A stretch of DNA of 47,637 bases, from positions 1 to 47,637 of the forward strand of contig CALXGT010000025.1 in assembly GCA_944387915.1 (NCBI GenBank). The letters run 5' to 3'. This document shows positions 11,171 through 18,980 of this stretch, piece after piece. Below the pieces are notes generated by a model. It made no database searches. It saw only the letters and a list, made by a program, of their open reading frames with translations, and was not told where the DNA came from. Position 1 is the stretch's first letter. Each line of letters begins with the position of its first letter. A program made the position numbers and the translations under genes. This DNA is from an uncultured Clostridia bacterium. Its GTDB lineage: Bacteria > Bacillota > Clostridia > Oscillospirales > Ruminococcaceae.

Positions 11171-11938
11171 ATGATTTACGGTAAATTTCCAGTAACCTTT
11201 TTAAGTGTTGTTACCAGCGAAAAAAAAGGCTCCACCAATAGTATGATCGCCCGTTTTGTTTTGGATCATCTTGATACAATGCATAATATGGGGATTACCG
11301 ATTTGGCGCATGCTTGCCACGTTTCTATCAGTTCCGTTTCCCGTTTTTGCAAGGAAATAGGGTTGGACAATTATGCGGAGCTTCGGAAAATCTTGGCGGT
11401 GCCTTCTACGGAATTTGAAACGTTTCCCCAAGCGCGAACCCGAGACGAGCGGATAGATCTTACCGCGAACGAAATTGTTCGAAGCGTTGAACTGGTCCGC
11501 CGTTCGGTAGATCCTGCGAAAATCTCCAAGCTGTGCGAGGAGATCGCCCGATATCAGCAGGTGGCGGTTTTCGGATTGTTGAAGGCGGAAGCCGCCGCCA
11601 TTGACCTGCAATGCGATCTGTTAATGCTCGGAAAACAGGTTTATACCAATTTTTCCTATCCTCAGCAGATGGAGTACATTTTGTCCGCCGGGTCAGAAAA
11701 TTTAATTGTTGTTTTTTCCTGTACCGGCTCTTATTTCGAGTATCCGGATCTAAGAGGATTGTCCGAAAAGTTAAAAGCGCCGCGGATTTGGATGGTGTCC
11801 GGGGAGAAAAAAGCGTATCCGCCGTTTATTGACGAGGTGCTTCTCTTTGCCTCTTCTCATACCCAGACAGGGCATCCTTACCAGCTTCAGACGGTGGCGA
11901 GCCTGATCGCGCAGGAATTCGCGAAAATGGAATCGTAG
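11171..11938 (+). CDS. RpiR-family transcriptional regulator
   Basis: A 255-residue protein with an N-terminal helix-turn-helix (DLAHACHVSISSVSRFCKEIGLDNYAELRK, about residues 40-70, cited in part) and a C-terminal SIS-like sugar-phosphate-binding region (AVFGLLKAEAAAIDLQ, VVFSCTGSYFEYPDL). The ATG at 11171 is chosen because AAGGAG lies 6 nt upstream; an earlier TTG would place the ribosome site inside the gene. It faces away from the MFS transporter across a shared operator. The C-terminal domain is somewhat divergent (no clear GxGxS phosphate loop), so the ligand may not be a classical sugar phosphate. Confidence 0.85.
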   Translation: MIYGKFPVTFLSVVTSEKKGSTNSMIARFVLDHLDTMHNMGITDLAHACHVSISSVSRFCKEIGLDNYAELRKILAVPSTEFETFPQARTRDERIDLTANEIVRSVELVRRSVDPAKISKLCEEIARYQQVAVFGLLKAEAAAIDLQCDLLMLGKQVYTNFSYPQQMEYILSAGSENLIVVFSCTGSYFEYPDLRGLSEKLKAPRIWMVSGEKKAYPPFIDEVLLFASSHTQTGHPYQLQTVASLIAQEFAKMES

Positions 11939-11996
11939 GGCGGTTAGTTAAAAAGGTATGCGTTAGAACTGTTCTCGTAAAAACGGATGACAGACG

Positions 11997-12036
11997 AAAA
12001 TCCCCTTGTGTAGAAAAAAACTACATAAGGGGATTT
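11997..12036. terminator. Bidirectional terminator between rpiR-type gene and sigK
   Basis: AAATCCCCTTGTGTAG pairs with CTACATAAGGGGATTT around an A7 loop; the minus-strand arm ends in TTTT. It lies between convergent genes. Confidence 0.75.
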
Positions 12037-12166
12037 AAAGATATCCGAAATTGAACAAACGAAACGATATTGAGGATACGGCGATAAGTACAAACGAAAT
12101 CCGAGGAGCGCTTATGAATTTGAGCGAAAACGATCAAGACAACGGCGTTTTTATGTCGTTCCGTAC

Positions 12167-12865
12167 TTAGGAAGCACTCGCTTTTTCCATTTCGCTTCGA
12201 AGTTTTTCCAGGGATTTTTTCTCGATGCGGCTAATGTAGGAGCGGGAAATTCCAAGCTGTTTTGCGATTTCCCGTTGGGTTTTGGGGACCCTGCCGCCTA
12301 ATCCGTAGCGGAGGGTAACAATCAGTCGTTCCCGAGGCGATAACTTTTTGATAATCAAACGGTTTAACTGTTCGGCGCGGAGTTTTTGATCTACCATTTC
12401 GCTCAAATCCTTCTCGTCGGCCAAAAGCTCCATCAAAGTTAGTGGATTTCCATCCTTGTCGGTTTCGATGGGATCGTTGATGGAACATTCATTGCCGCTC
12501 TTTTTTAAGGAACGATAGTACATCAGCACTTCATTTTGGATGCACCTTGCGCCGTAAGTAGCAAAGCGGATGCCTTTGTCGGGAGAATAGGTTTCTACCG
12601 CCTTGATGAGCCCGATGGTGCCAATGGAGATGAGATCCTCCTGTTCCGTTTTATCGCTTTGGTATTTTTTCGCGATATGAGCTACCAAACGGAGATTATG
12701 TTCGATGAGCTCGTCTCTGGCTTTTTTGTCTCCCATCTTCATTCGCTCGAAGCATTCCTTTTCCTGCTTTTGGGTGAGCGGCTTCGGAAAATTGCTTTGC
12801 CGATCCAGGTGGAGGGCTAAAAGCAAAATCCCGGATAAGATTTCTTGAATAAAATGAACAGTCAT
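12167..12865 (-). CDS. sigK: RNA polymerase sporulation sigma factor SigK
   Basis: A 232-residue sigma-70 family protein. Region 2 has ARDELIEHNLRLVAHIAKKY and EDLISIGTIGLIKAVETY; region 2.4 has FATYGARCIQNEVLMYYR; region 4 has KTQREIAKQLGISRSYISRIEKKSLEKL. These, together with the short hydrophobic N-terminal pro-region, match the late mother-cell factor SigK rather than SigE, F or G. The ATG at 12865 is preceded by AGGAGGA. The gene is whole: it is not split by a skin-like prophage as in some bacilli and clostridia. The pro-sequence implies proteolytic activation by SpoIVFB-type protease. Confidence 0.92.
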   Translation of the reverse strand: MTVHFIQEILSGILLLALHLDRQSNFPKPLTQKQEKECFERMKMGDKKARDELIEHNLRLVAHIAKKYQSDKTEQEDLISIGTIGLIKAVETYSPDKGIRFATYGARCIQNEVLMYYRSLKKSGNECSINDPIETDKDGNPLTLMELLADEKDLSEMVDQKLRAEQLNRLIIKKLSPRERLIVTLRYGLGGRVPKTQREIAKQLGISRSYISRIEKKSLEKLRSEMEKASAS

Positions 12866-12931
12866 ACAAATCCTCCTTTGGTTTATTCTTATGCGAGGGA
12901 GAGGGAAAAACTGTTTGTCTAAAAACATCGA

Positions 12932-12960
12932 TTGCAAAAAGAATTTCTTCGTGTTACAAT
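12932..12960 (+). promoter_or_regulatory. Promoter of yfcE-like gene
   Basis: -35 TTGCAA (12932-12937) and -10 TACAAT (12955-12960), 17 bp apart, about 24 nt before the ATG. Confidence 0.7.
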
Positions 12961-12983
12961 AAGAAAAAAGAAAAGGAGATGCA

Positions 12984-13532
12984 ATGATGAAACTGATGAT
13001 TGCTTCGGATATTCATGGCTCCGCTTACTATTGCGAGAAGATGCTTTCCCTTTATGAGAAAGAGAAGGCGGAGAAATTGATTTTATTGGGGGATCTTTTG
13101 TATCATGGCCCGCGAAATGATTTACCGAAGGGCTACGATCCCAAAAAGGTCATCGATCTGCTCAACGAGAAGCAAAACGAGATCCTCTGTGTTCGGGGAA
13201 ATTGCGAGGCGGAAGTGGATCAGATGGTGCTGGAATTCCCGGTGATGGCGGATTACATGGTAATGTGGCTTGAGGGGAAAATGATCTTTGTTACCCATGG
13301 CCATCTTTACAACACCGAGAATCCTCCCAAGCTGAAAAAAGGGGACGTGCTTCTTCATGGTCACACGCATGTCCATGTTTGCGAGGCGTTCGGCGATGGA
13401 TTTACTTATTTGAATCCCGGTTCGGTTTCCATCCCCAAAGGCGATGGGATTGCGAGCTATATGGTCTATGAAGACGGCGTGTTCACCGTAAAGGATTTAG
13501 AGGAGAAAACCCTCTTTACTTACGCCCTCTAA
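12984..13532 (+). CDS. yfcE: YfcE-type metallophosphodiesterase
   Basis: A 182-residue calcineurin-like phosphoesterase. All metal-site blocks are present in order: ASDIHGS, LGDLLYHGPRN, VRGNCEAEVDQ, VTHGHLYN and HGHTHVHV. The close match of these blocks and of NPGSVSIPKG to Escherichia coli YfcE, a manganese-dependent phosphodiesterase, supports the name. Physiological substrate is not known. Two ATG codons are in tandem after GGAG (at 12984 and 12987); the second has better spacing. Its promoter is separate from the divergent sigK. Confidence 0.92.
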   Translation: MMKLMIASDIHGSAYYCEKMLSLYEKEKAEKLILLGDLLYHGPRNDLPKGYDPKKVIDLLNEKQNEILCVRGNCEAEVDQMVLEFPVMADYMVMWLEGKMIFVTHGHLYNTENPPKLKKGDVLLHGHTHVHVCEAFGDGFTYLNPGSVSIPKGDGIASYMVYEDGVFTVKDLEEKTLFTYAL

Positions 13533-13631
13533 TACGAGTACGACGGCTTTTTACTCGGTATGGTTTATCCGGCCGTATCGCCGGACAAAAAATAGATAAA
13601 AAATGGAATGGATAAGAAGGGACGAAGGAAG

Positions 13632-14429
13632 ATGTTCAAATTAGCGGACGCCCATACCCATATTTTTCCGCAGAAGATTGTAGAGAAGGCGACGAAAAAT
13701 ATCGGCGCCTTTTACGATATTCCTATGGATGAAATGGGTTCTTCGGAAGCGTTGTTAGAAAAGGGAAAAGAAGCGGGGATCCAAAAATTTTTGGTTTGTT
13801 CGGTGGCGACCAAGGCGTCACAGGTGGAGGCCATCAACGATTTCATCATTGGCGAATGCCAAAAGCATCCCGAATTTTTAGGGTTTGCTTCGCTGAATCC
13901 GGATTACGTCGAAGTGGAAAAAGAGATCGATCGGGTGATGAACGCGGGACTTCGGGGAATCAAATTCCATCCCGATTTTCAACTTTGCAACATCAACGAT
14001 GAAAAGCTGTTTCCCACCTACGCGATTTTGGAGGAGCGGGGGATTCCCGCGCTGTTTCATATGGGAGACAACCGGTACACCTATTCTGCGCCGGGACGGT
14101 TAAGAAAAGTGGTAGAGCGGTTTCCGAAGATGGTTTGCGTCGCCGCGCATTTCGGTGGTTACCGGGTCTGGGATGACGCTTACGAGGCGTTAAAGGATAA
14201 GGAGAACATCTACTTCGACACCTCCTCCAGCCTTGCGTTTATCTCGAAAGAGAAGGCGGCGGAGCTGATCCATCATTATGGGGCGGAGCGCTTTATGTTC
14301 GGCACCGATTTTCCTATGTGGACTCCCACGGAGGAATTGGAGCGGTTTATGGCGATTCCTCTTACCGACGGGGAACGGGAACAGATTGCGCATCGCACCT
14401 TTGAGGAATTATTTCAAATCACATGGTAA
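13632..14429 (+). CDS. Amidohydrolase family metal-dependent hydrolase
   Basis: A 265-residue TIM-barrel hydrolase of the amidohydrolase-2 group (ACMSD-like, COG2159 type). Metal ligands are visible as DAHTHIF near the N-terminus, the barrel residues GIKFHPDFQ, LFHMGDN, AAHFGGY and the closing Asp in FGTDFPMW. The ATG at 13632 is used because the catalytic HxH starts six residues later and GAAGGG lies upstream; an in-frame ATG at 13608 is possible. It may be cotranscribed with yfcE, 99 nt upstream. A decarboxylase or hydrolase role is a family guess; substrate unknown. A terminator follows. Confidence 0.85.
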   Translation: MFKLADAHTHIFPQKIVEKATKNIGAFYDIPMDEMGSSEALLEKGKEAGIQKFLVCSVATKASQVEAINDFIIGECQKHPEFLGFASLNPDYVEVEKEIDRVMNAGLRGIKFHPDFQLCNINDEKLFPTYAILEERGIPALFHMGDNRYTYSAPGRLRKVVERFPKMVCVAAHFGGYRVWDDAYEALKDKENIYFDTSSSLAFISKEKAAELIHHYGAERFMFGTDFPMWTPTEELERFMAIPLTDGEREQIAHRTFEELFQITW

Positions 14430-14433
14430 AAAA

Positions 14434-14459
14434 GCGCCCGCTTTTTAGCGGGCCTTTTG
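14434..14459 (+). terminator. Intrinsic terminator after amidohydrolase
   Basis: GCCCGCT/AGCGGGC with a TTTT loop, followed by CTTTTGT. Confidence 0.85.
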
Positions 14460-14526
14460 TGTAACCGGCGTCAAAAGGGCGCGGTTTTTGTGGATCCGGA
14501 AAAAGGATCTTAGGGGAGGAAATCAA

Positions 14527-15249
14527 ATGAAAAAGGTCATAAAAGGAATCGGCAAGGGCCTTTTGGCTGTTGCCATATTGCTGTTTGCAGGTTGCTTTGT
14601 CATCGGCGTTATATTTGGAACCAAGGGGTATCGAATGTACCGGGACGCGGTAGAAGCGGTACCCATAGATGTTTTGGTGGAGTCGCTTCGAGATCAGGAG
14701 CACTTCGTTTCCTATGAGGAGCTGCCGGAAATATACATCGACGCCGTCATTTCGGTGGAGGACAAGCGGTTTTTCTCCCATCACGGGGTGGATTTTTTCG
14801 CCATTGCCCGGGCGGTATGGAACGACGTTCGGACTTTGTCTTTTGTGGAAGGGGGAAGCACCATCACCCAGCAGCTGATGAAAAACCAGTATTTTACCCA
14901 GGAAAAGAAGATGGAACGGAAGTTTGCCGAGGTGTTCGCCGCGCTGGAGCTGGAAAAGCTTTGCAGTAAAGAGGAGATTTTCGAGCTGTATATCAATACC
15001 ATCTATTTTGGGAGCGGCTATTACGGCCTTTACGACGCGGCGCAGGGGTATTACGGAAAAACGCCAGAGGAATTGACCGAGTATGAAGCGGTGATGCTGG
15101 CGGGGCTTCCCAACGCGCCGTCGGCGTACTCTTTGGATGTCAGCCCGACGTTGGCCAAAGAGCGTATGCAGCAGGTTTTGGACCGCATGGTGAAATGTAA
15201 AGCCATCACCGAAGAAAAAGCAGAGGAAATTCTTTCCTCGGAAGAATAG
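14527..15249 (+). CDS. Monofunctional GT51 peptidoglycan glycosyltransferase
   Basis: A 240-residue protein with one N-terminal membrane helix (about residues 10-35) and a complete GT51 domain: VEDKRFFSHHGVD with the catalytic Glu, GGSTITQQLMKN, the second Glu region KFAEVFAALELEK, ELYINTIYFGSGYYG and AVMLAGLPNAPSAYS. GT51 enzymes polymerise lipid II into glycan strands at the outer membrane face of the cytoplasmic membrane. No transpeptidase domain follows, so it is the monofunctional (MtgA-like/SgtB-like) form rather than a class A PBP. GGGGAGGA precedes the ATG. Stands alone between two terminators. Confidence 0.9.
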   Translation: MKKVIKGIGKGLLAVAILLFAGCFVIGVIFGTKGYRMYRDAVEAVPIDVLVESLRDQEHFVSYEELPEIYIDAVISVEDKRFFSHHGVDFFAIARAVWNDVRTLSFVEGGSTITQQLMKNQYFTQEKKMERKFAEVFAALELEKLCSKEEIFELYINTIYFGSGYYGLYDAAQGYYGKTPEELTEYEAVMLAGLPNAPSAYSLDVSPTLAKERMQQVLDRMVKCKAITEEKAEEILSSEE

Positions 15250-15250
15250 A

Positions 15251-15281
15251 AAAATGCCGTCCCGAAAGGGGCGGCATTTTT
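15251..15281. terminator. Bidirectional terminator
   Basis: AAAATGCCG and TCCC pair with GGGG and CGGCATTTTT around a GAAA loop, between the convergent GT51 gene and the membrane-protein gene. Confidence 0.88.
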
Positions 15282-15282
15282 G

Positions 15283-16137
15283 CTATTTTTCATATTCGTA
15301 TAGAAGTTCCCCAAGCCGGAACAGATAGCCGGTCTCGGTCTTTAAATACCAAAGGGTCGCTTCCATAAAAGGGTCGGTGTATTCGGTGTCGATGGAGATG
15401 GATTCCCAGCCGTCTAAGGCGAGGTATGAGGCGGATGACTCCTCGGAGACGGGAAGGGAGACAGCGGCTAAAAAATGGCCCAATATTTCTTTTTCGGTGG
15501 CGGTACCGGAAAAAAGGTTCAGATGATATAAAGCGTTTAGTCCCACATCAAGCCGTTGGTTTAAACGAAACCATGTCAAATCCAGCATAGTTTCGCTTAC
15601 CGGATAGCCGTAACTTGTTTTAGTAAAGAAAACCAGATAAGTATTTCCTTTCTGCATGGGGTAACAGCCGTTGAGTACAACGAGACCGCCGCGTTTGGAA
15701 AGAGTATCTGGGGCGGAGAAATAGAGCTCAATATCCGTAATCCCGCATTTTTCAGTGATACTGAGGGTGCTTTCCAACGCCTTTGTATTTTTGAAGTATT
15801 GGATTGCCTGAACTCTTCGGGTGGAATGTGCCGCGGGATAGGATGTCCAGCTTTGGGATAAGCCAAAGCTGTTTTCTTTTGTCAGGTCGTCGAAAGGAGT
15901 CACGATCGCTATGGCATAGGCGCGTTGTGTGAGCTGGTCGTAGCTTGGCATTTCCCGATCAGACTGGTCGCGCACGGTGACCACGGGATAAATTCGTTCC
16001 ATCATCTCCCGCATGGTCTTCGGGGCGATTTGTTTTCGATAGAAAAGATAACCGATCGTTATCAAGGCAAGGATGAAAAAAAGGATGAGTGAAACAGTCA
16101 AAATTTTTCTTTTTCGAATATATTGCATCATCATCAT
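15283..16137 (-). CDS. Membrane-anchored protein, copy B of a paralogous pair
   Basis: A 284-residue protein of unknown function. An N-terminal membrane helix (about residues 12-32) is followed by the sequence GYLFYRKQIAPK and an extracytoplasmic domain. It shares with the gene at 16878-17720 this juxtamembrane motif, the core block IVTPFDD versus LVTPVDD, the FKN and LCG-like segments, and a nearly identical C-terminal 47 residues (YLALDGWESISIDTEYT and ETGYLFRLGELLYEYE). GAGGG precedes a run of four ATG codons. It starts 10 nt after the broken protease gene, so the two were one transcript. Possibly an inhibitor, receptor or partner for that protease; this is context only. Confidence 0.7.
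   Translation of the reverse strand: MMMMQYIRKRKILTVSLILFFILALITIGYLFYRKQIAPKTMREMMERIYPVVTVRDQSDREMPSYDQLTQRAYAIAIVTPFDDLTKENSFGLSQSWTSYPAAHSTRRVQAIQYFKNTKALESTLSITEKCGITDIELYFSAPDTLSKRGGLVVLNGCYPMQKGNTYLVFFTKTSYGYPVSETMLDLTWFRLNQRLDVGLNALYHLNLFSGTATEKEILGHFLAAVSLPVSEESSASYLALDGWESISIDTEYTDPFMEATLWYLKTETGYLFRLGELLYEYEK
15291..15427 (-). repeat. 137-bp direct repeat, copy 1
   Basis: The 3' end of this gene matches 16886-17022 at over 90 percent by eye, while upstream coding sequence is strongly diverged. This contrast suggests recent gene conversion or strong selection on the C-terminus. Confidence 0.85.
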
Positions 16138-16147
16138 TTATTCCCTC

Positions 16148-16796
16148 TCAATCACACCATTGATTATGGAGATCTAATTTATCATAGTTTGTTGGGACAG
16201 TTAGAGTGAGTAATCCGGACTGCATCACAAAACTTTCTGTACTAACGGGATGGGCAAGACCTAAAACATGCCCGAATTTATGCACGGTGGTTTTTAATAT
16301 ATATGGATCAAGGTCTCCTGGATCAGCGGTATCATTGGATTCCATGAAACCTTCAATAACGGACGGATATACATAGAGAAATCCGAAGTTTACGGTTGCC
16401 GTATCTGTCATATCTTCTATTTGATATGGCTCACCATAAGGATCCGTAGCCCATAAACTCACATGGCCTAACGTAGAAAAATCTAAGGGTGTTGAAGTAA
16501 AGGAAACAGTGATATCCGTATCCGATAAGCTTGAAGTCAGGCCATAGTTAGCATAGCAATTATAGGTCATTCGCGCTGAGTTCCACCGGCTCACAGCGGT
16601 ATTTAACGTAGCAGAATAATCTCCAAGGTGGGCGCTGAGCAACTGTATGTAACATGTCCTGTGGGAAATAAGGCTTGCGCTAAGGTTACATCAGCTGTCA
16701 TAGAGACAGGAGAGTGAACTGCTGACAATAGGGCCAGTAAAAAGAAAAGAAGATACTTTTTTAGATTTCCTTTTTCCTTTTTTCTTCTCTGTTCAT
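16148..16796 (-). pseudogene. Decayed matrixin-like zinc metalloprotease
   Basis: The open part (16148-16642) encodes a matrixin-like domain: DYSATLNTAVSRWNSA at the N-terminus and TTVHKFGHVLGLAHP where the zinc motif HExxHxxGxxH should be. The three His ligands remain but the catalytic Glu codon is AAA (Lys), a single G-to-A change. Upstream in two other frames are the start (ATG at 16796, GAAAGGAG 9 nt before it) and a signal peptide KKYLLFFLLALLSAVHSP. One-base losses in an A-run (16778-16783) and near 16646-16650 disconnect them. Three independent lesions make this a genuine pseudogene rather than a sequencing slip. It lies between two paralogous membrane proteins. Confidence 0.8.
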
Positions 16797-16877
16797 TAGC
16801 TTGTACTCCTTTCGAATTTTATAATAAATATTATAGAATATATATAAAAATCAATAAGAATTTCTTTTTTATATTTT

Positions 16878-17720
16878 CTATTCCTCATATTCGTATAGAA
16901 GCTCCCCAAGCCGGAACAGATAGCCGGTCTCGGTCTCTAAATACCAAAGGGTCGCTTCCATAAAAAGAGCAGTGTATTCAGTGTCGATGGAGATGGATTC
17001 CCAGCCGTCTAAGGCAAGGTATGGGACGGCTTGTTCGCTGCTTGAGCGCAGAAAGCGTTTGGACTGACAAAAAGCGTCCAACGCTTCTTTGGCGGGAGAC
17101 TCGGTGGCGGCACCGGTGAGCAATCCAAGCTGGTAAAGGGACTGGATACAGATGTCCAGCTCTACATTCAGTTTCAGTATGTCTAAATGGAAGGTGCTGT
17201 TGGTATTGTCTAAAGTCATGGGATATACGTATAAGGACGTTGCCTGTAAAAACACAAGATAGGTGTTCCCCAAAGCCATAGGGAAATTGTTTCCCAGCAA
17301 AATCAGGCTGGGGCGTTCGTCGCTTTCTTTTATTTTGGCAAGACCGCAGAGTTCCGCCATGGTAAAGGTTTCGTTCCAGTTTCCTTCGTTTTTAAAATAT
17401 TTTAAAACCCGTACCGTTCTGAGGGAATACACATGAGAACCCGTAAGTCCCGAAGGGTGGATCAGGCGAGTCCTTTCTTCGCTGACATCGTCTACGGGTG
17501 TTACTAACGCGATGACAGCGGCGCCGCGCATCAGACCTTCAAAGTTCATATGGAGATCGTCGTCCTGTTCGATCCGAACAACCGGGGAAAATTCTTTATG
17601 GATCCATTCATCCATATTCTTCGGGGCGATTTGTTTTCGATAGAAAAGGTAACCTCCTGCGGCGAAAGAGAGGAAAATTAGGTACAGCGCGGCGAAAACA
17701 AGAATCTTTTTCTTTTTCAT
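16878..17720 (-). CDS. Membrane-anchored protein, copy A of a paralogous pair
   Basis: A 280-residue protein of unknown function. An N-terminal membrane helix (about residues 6-26) leads into GYLFYRKQIAPKNMDEW and an extracytoplasmic domain with VIALVTPVDD, LRTVRVLKYFKN and MAELCGL. The last 47 residues are almost the same as those of copy B. AAGGAG precedes the ATG. It is the first gene of a minus-strand group: copy A, broken matrixin-like protease, copy B. The arrangement suggests duplication of a protease-plus-membrane-protein cassette. No known domain is recognised. Confidence 0.7.
   Translation of the reverse strand: MKKKKILVFAALYLIFLSFAAGGYLFYRKQIAPKNMDEWIHKEFSPVVRIEQDDDLHMNFEGLMRGAAVIALVTPVDDVSEERTRLIHPSGLTGSHVYSLRTVRVLKYFKNEGNWNETFTMAELCGLAKIKESDERPSLILLGNNFPMALGNTYLVFLQATSLYVYPMTLDNTNSTFHLDILKLNVELDICIQSLYQLGLLTGAATESPAKEALDAFCQSKRFLRSSSEQAVPYLALDGWESISIDTEYTALFMEATLWYLETETGYLFRLGELLYEYEE
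16886..17022 (-). repeat. 137-bp direct repeat, copy 2
   Basis: Partner of the repeat at 15291-15427, at the 3' end of the paralogue. Confidence 0.85.
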
Positions 17721-17878
17721 TTGGCGCTCCTTTTTACAAAACAGGAGAAAATGCGAGCGAAGTCTTTAATTATATTATATATATATCATGTAAATTTGTA
17801 AAGATATTTTATATATTTCTTATAAAATCTGATTTCTTTTTGCATATTTGACGAAAAAGAGGGAAAGGCTAATCCAAA

Positions 17879-17939
17879 TTGGATTTTACTTGGATTTTAC
17901 AATTACAGGACGTTACTTTTTGCAAAGGGTTGGTATACT
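17879..17939 (+). promoter_or_regulatory. Pho-box-like tandem repeat and pst promoter
   Basis: TTGGATTTTAC occurs twice in perfect tandem (17879-17889 and 17890-17900), giving TTTTAC cores with an 11-bp period, the spacing of PhoP half-sites in Firmicutes. A further GTTAC lies at 17912-17916. The -10 box TATACT is at 17934-17939 and no good -35 exists at 17 bp, as expected for a promoter needing an activator. PhoP control of pst is inferred. Confidence 0.65.
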
Positions 17940-17971
17940 GACCTCGTAATTCAGAAAAGGAGAAATCAAGT

Positions 17972-18901
17972 ATGAAAATGAAAAAGATGTTTGCACTGGC
18001 CCTGACCTTGGTTATGGCCGCCTCCGCAATGGTAAGCTGCGGAAATGATAACGGAAGTTCCAGCAGTTCTTCCGCCAACAATTCCTCTTCGACGGTGGAA
18101 CAAGATTCTTCGGGTGAAGAGACCACAGGAATGAGCGGAAAGATCGCAGTTATCGCCAGAGAAGAAGGTTCCGGTACCCGGAGCGCCTTTGTAGAGCTTT
18201 TGGGAATTGTGGACGCCGATGAAAACGACGCGACCATCCCGACGGCGGAAGCCACCAACAGCACCTCGGTTATGATGACTACGGTAGAAGGAAATAAAAA
18301 CGCTATTGGGTACATCTCCCTCGGAAGCTTACAGGATAATGTAAAAGCGGTTTCGGTAGACGGTGTGGAACCCACGACGGAAAACGTAAAAAATGGGACC
18401 TACACCATTTCTCGTCCCTTTAACATCGCGACGAAAGAAGGGTTAAGCGAGGTCGCTTCCGATTTTGTCACCTTCATTCTCAGCGAGGAAGGACAGGCGA
18501 TCATCGATGAGGAAGGCTATATCAGCGTGACGCCGCAAGGAAGCTACACCGCAGGGGGACTCAGCGGCAACATCACTCTCGGCGGTTCCACTTCGGTTTC
18601 CCCGGTGATGGAAAAGCTGGCTGAAGCGTATAAGGCTTTGAACCCCGATGTGACCATCGAGATCCAGCAGACCGGTTCCAGCGCCGGTATGACCGCGGCG
18701 ATTGAAGGCGTATGCGATATCGGAATGGCTTCCAGAGAGGTTTCTCAAAGCGAGCTGGATCAGGGTCTTACTTCTACCCAGATCGCTATGGACGGTATTG
18801 CGGTCATCGTCAATAACGAAAACCCCACCGAAAATATGACCTCGGAGCAAATCCAGAAGATTTACCTTGGCGAAATCACTGATTGGTCCGAAATTCAATA
18901 A
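17972..18901 (+). CDS. pstS: Phosphate ABC transporter substrate-binding lipoprotein, circularly permuted
   Basis: A 309-residue lipoprotein: signal peptide with lipobox ASAMVSC (Cys23), a Ser/Asn-rich linker (about 24-55), then the phosphate-binding domain. In a normal PstS the block GGSTSVSPVMEKL comes first and IAVIAREEGSGTR second. Here the order is reversed: IAREEGSGTR begins at about residue 60, and GGSTSVSPVMEKLAEAY with GSSAGMTAAIEG, DIGMASREVS and AMDGIAVIVN starts near 199 and runs to the end, which stops exactly at YLGEITDWSEIQ. The phosphate ligands of both lobes are present. AAAGGAG precedes the ATG. First gene of pstSCAB-phoU. Confidence 0.92.
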   Translation: MKMKKMFALALTLVMAASAMVSCGNDNGSSSSSSANNSSSTVEQDSSGEETTGMSGKIAVIAREEGSGTRSAFVELLGIVDADENDATIPTAEATNSTSVMMTTVEGNKNAIGYISLGSLQDNVKAVSVDGVEPTTENVKNGTYTISRPFNIATKEGLSEVASDFVTFILSEEGQAIIDEEGYISVTPQGSYTAGGLSGNITLGGSTSVSPVMEKLAEAYKALNPDVTIEIQQTGSSAGMTAAIEGVCDIGMASREVSQSELDQGLTSTQIAMDGIAVIVNNENPTENMTSEQIQKIYLGEITDWSEIQ

Positions 18902-18935
18902 AACCGATTTATCTTGGGTAGATCAAAAGAATCCA

Positions 18936-18967
18936 AAAGGCGGGGCCGGATTACGGTCTCGCCTTTG
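18936..18967 (+). terminator. Intercistronic hairpin between pstS and pstC
   Basis: AAAGGCG pairs with CGCCTTT, with inner GGCCG/CGGTC pairing, followed by a weak T content. It probably lowers pstCAB expression relative to pstS or protects the pstS 3' end, rather than ending transcription fully. Confidence 0.55.
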
Positions 18968-18980
18968 TGAGGAGTAAAGC

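Noticed and set aside
12167..12865. Skin-type interruption of sigK
   Set aside because: The frame is whole and no recombinase lies next to it.
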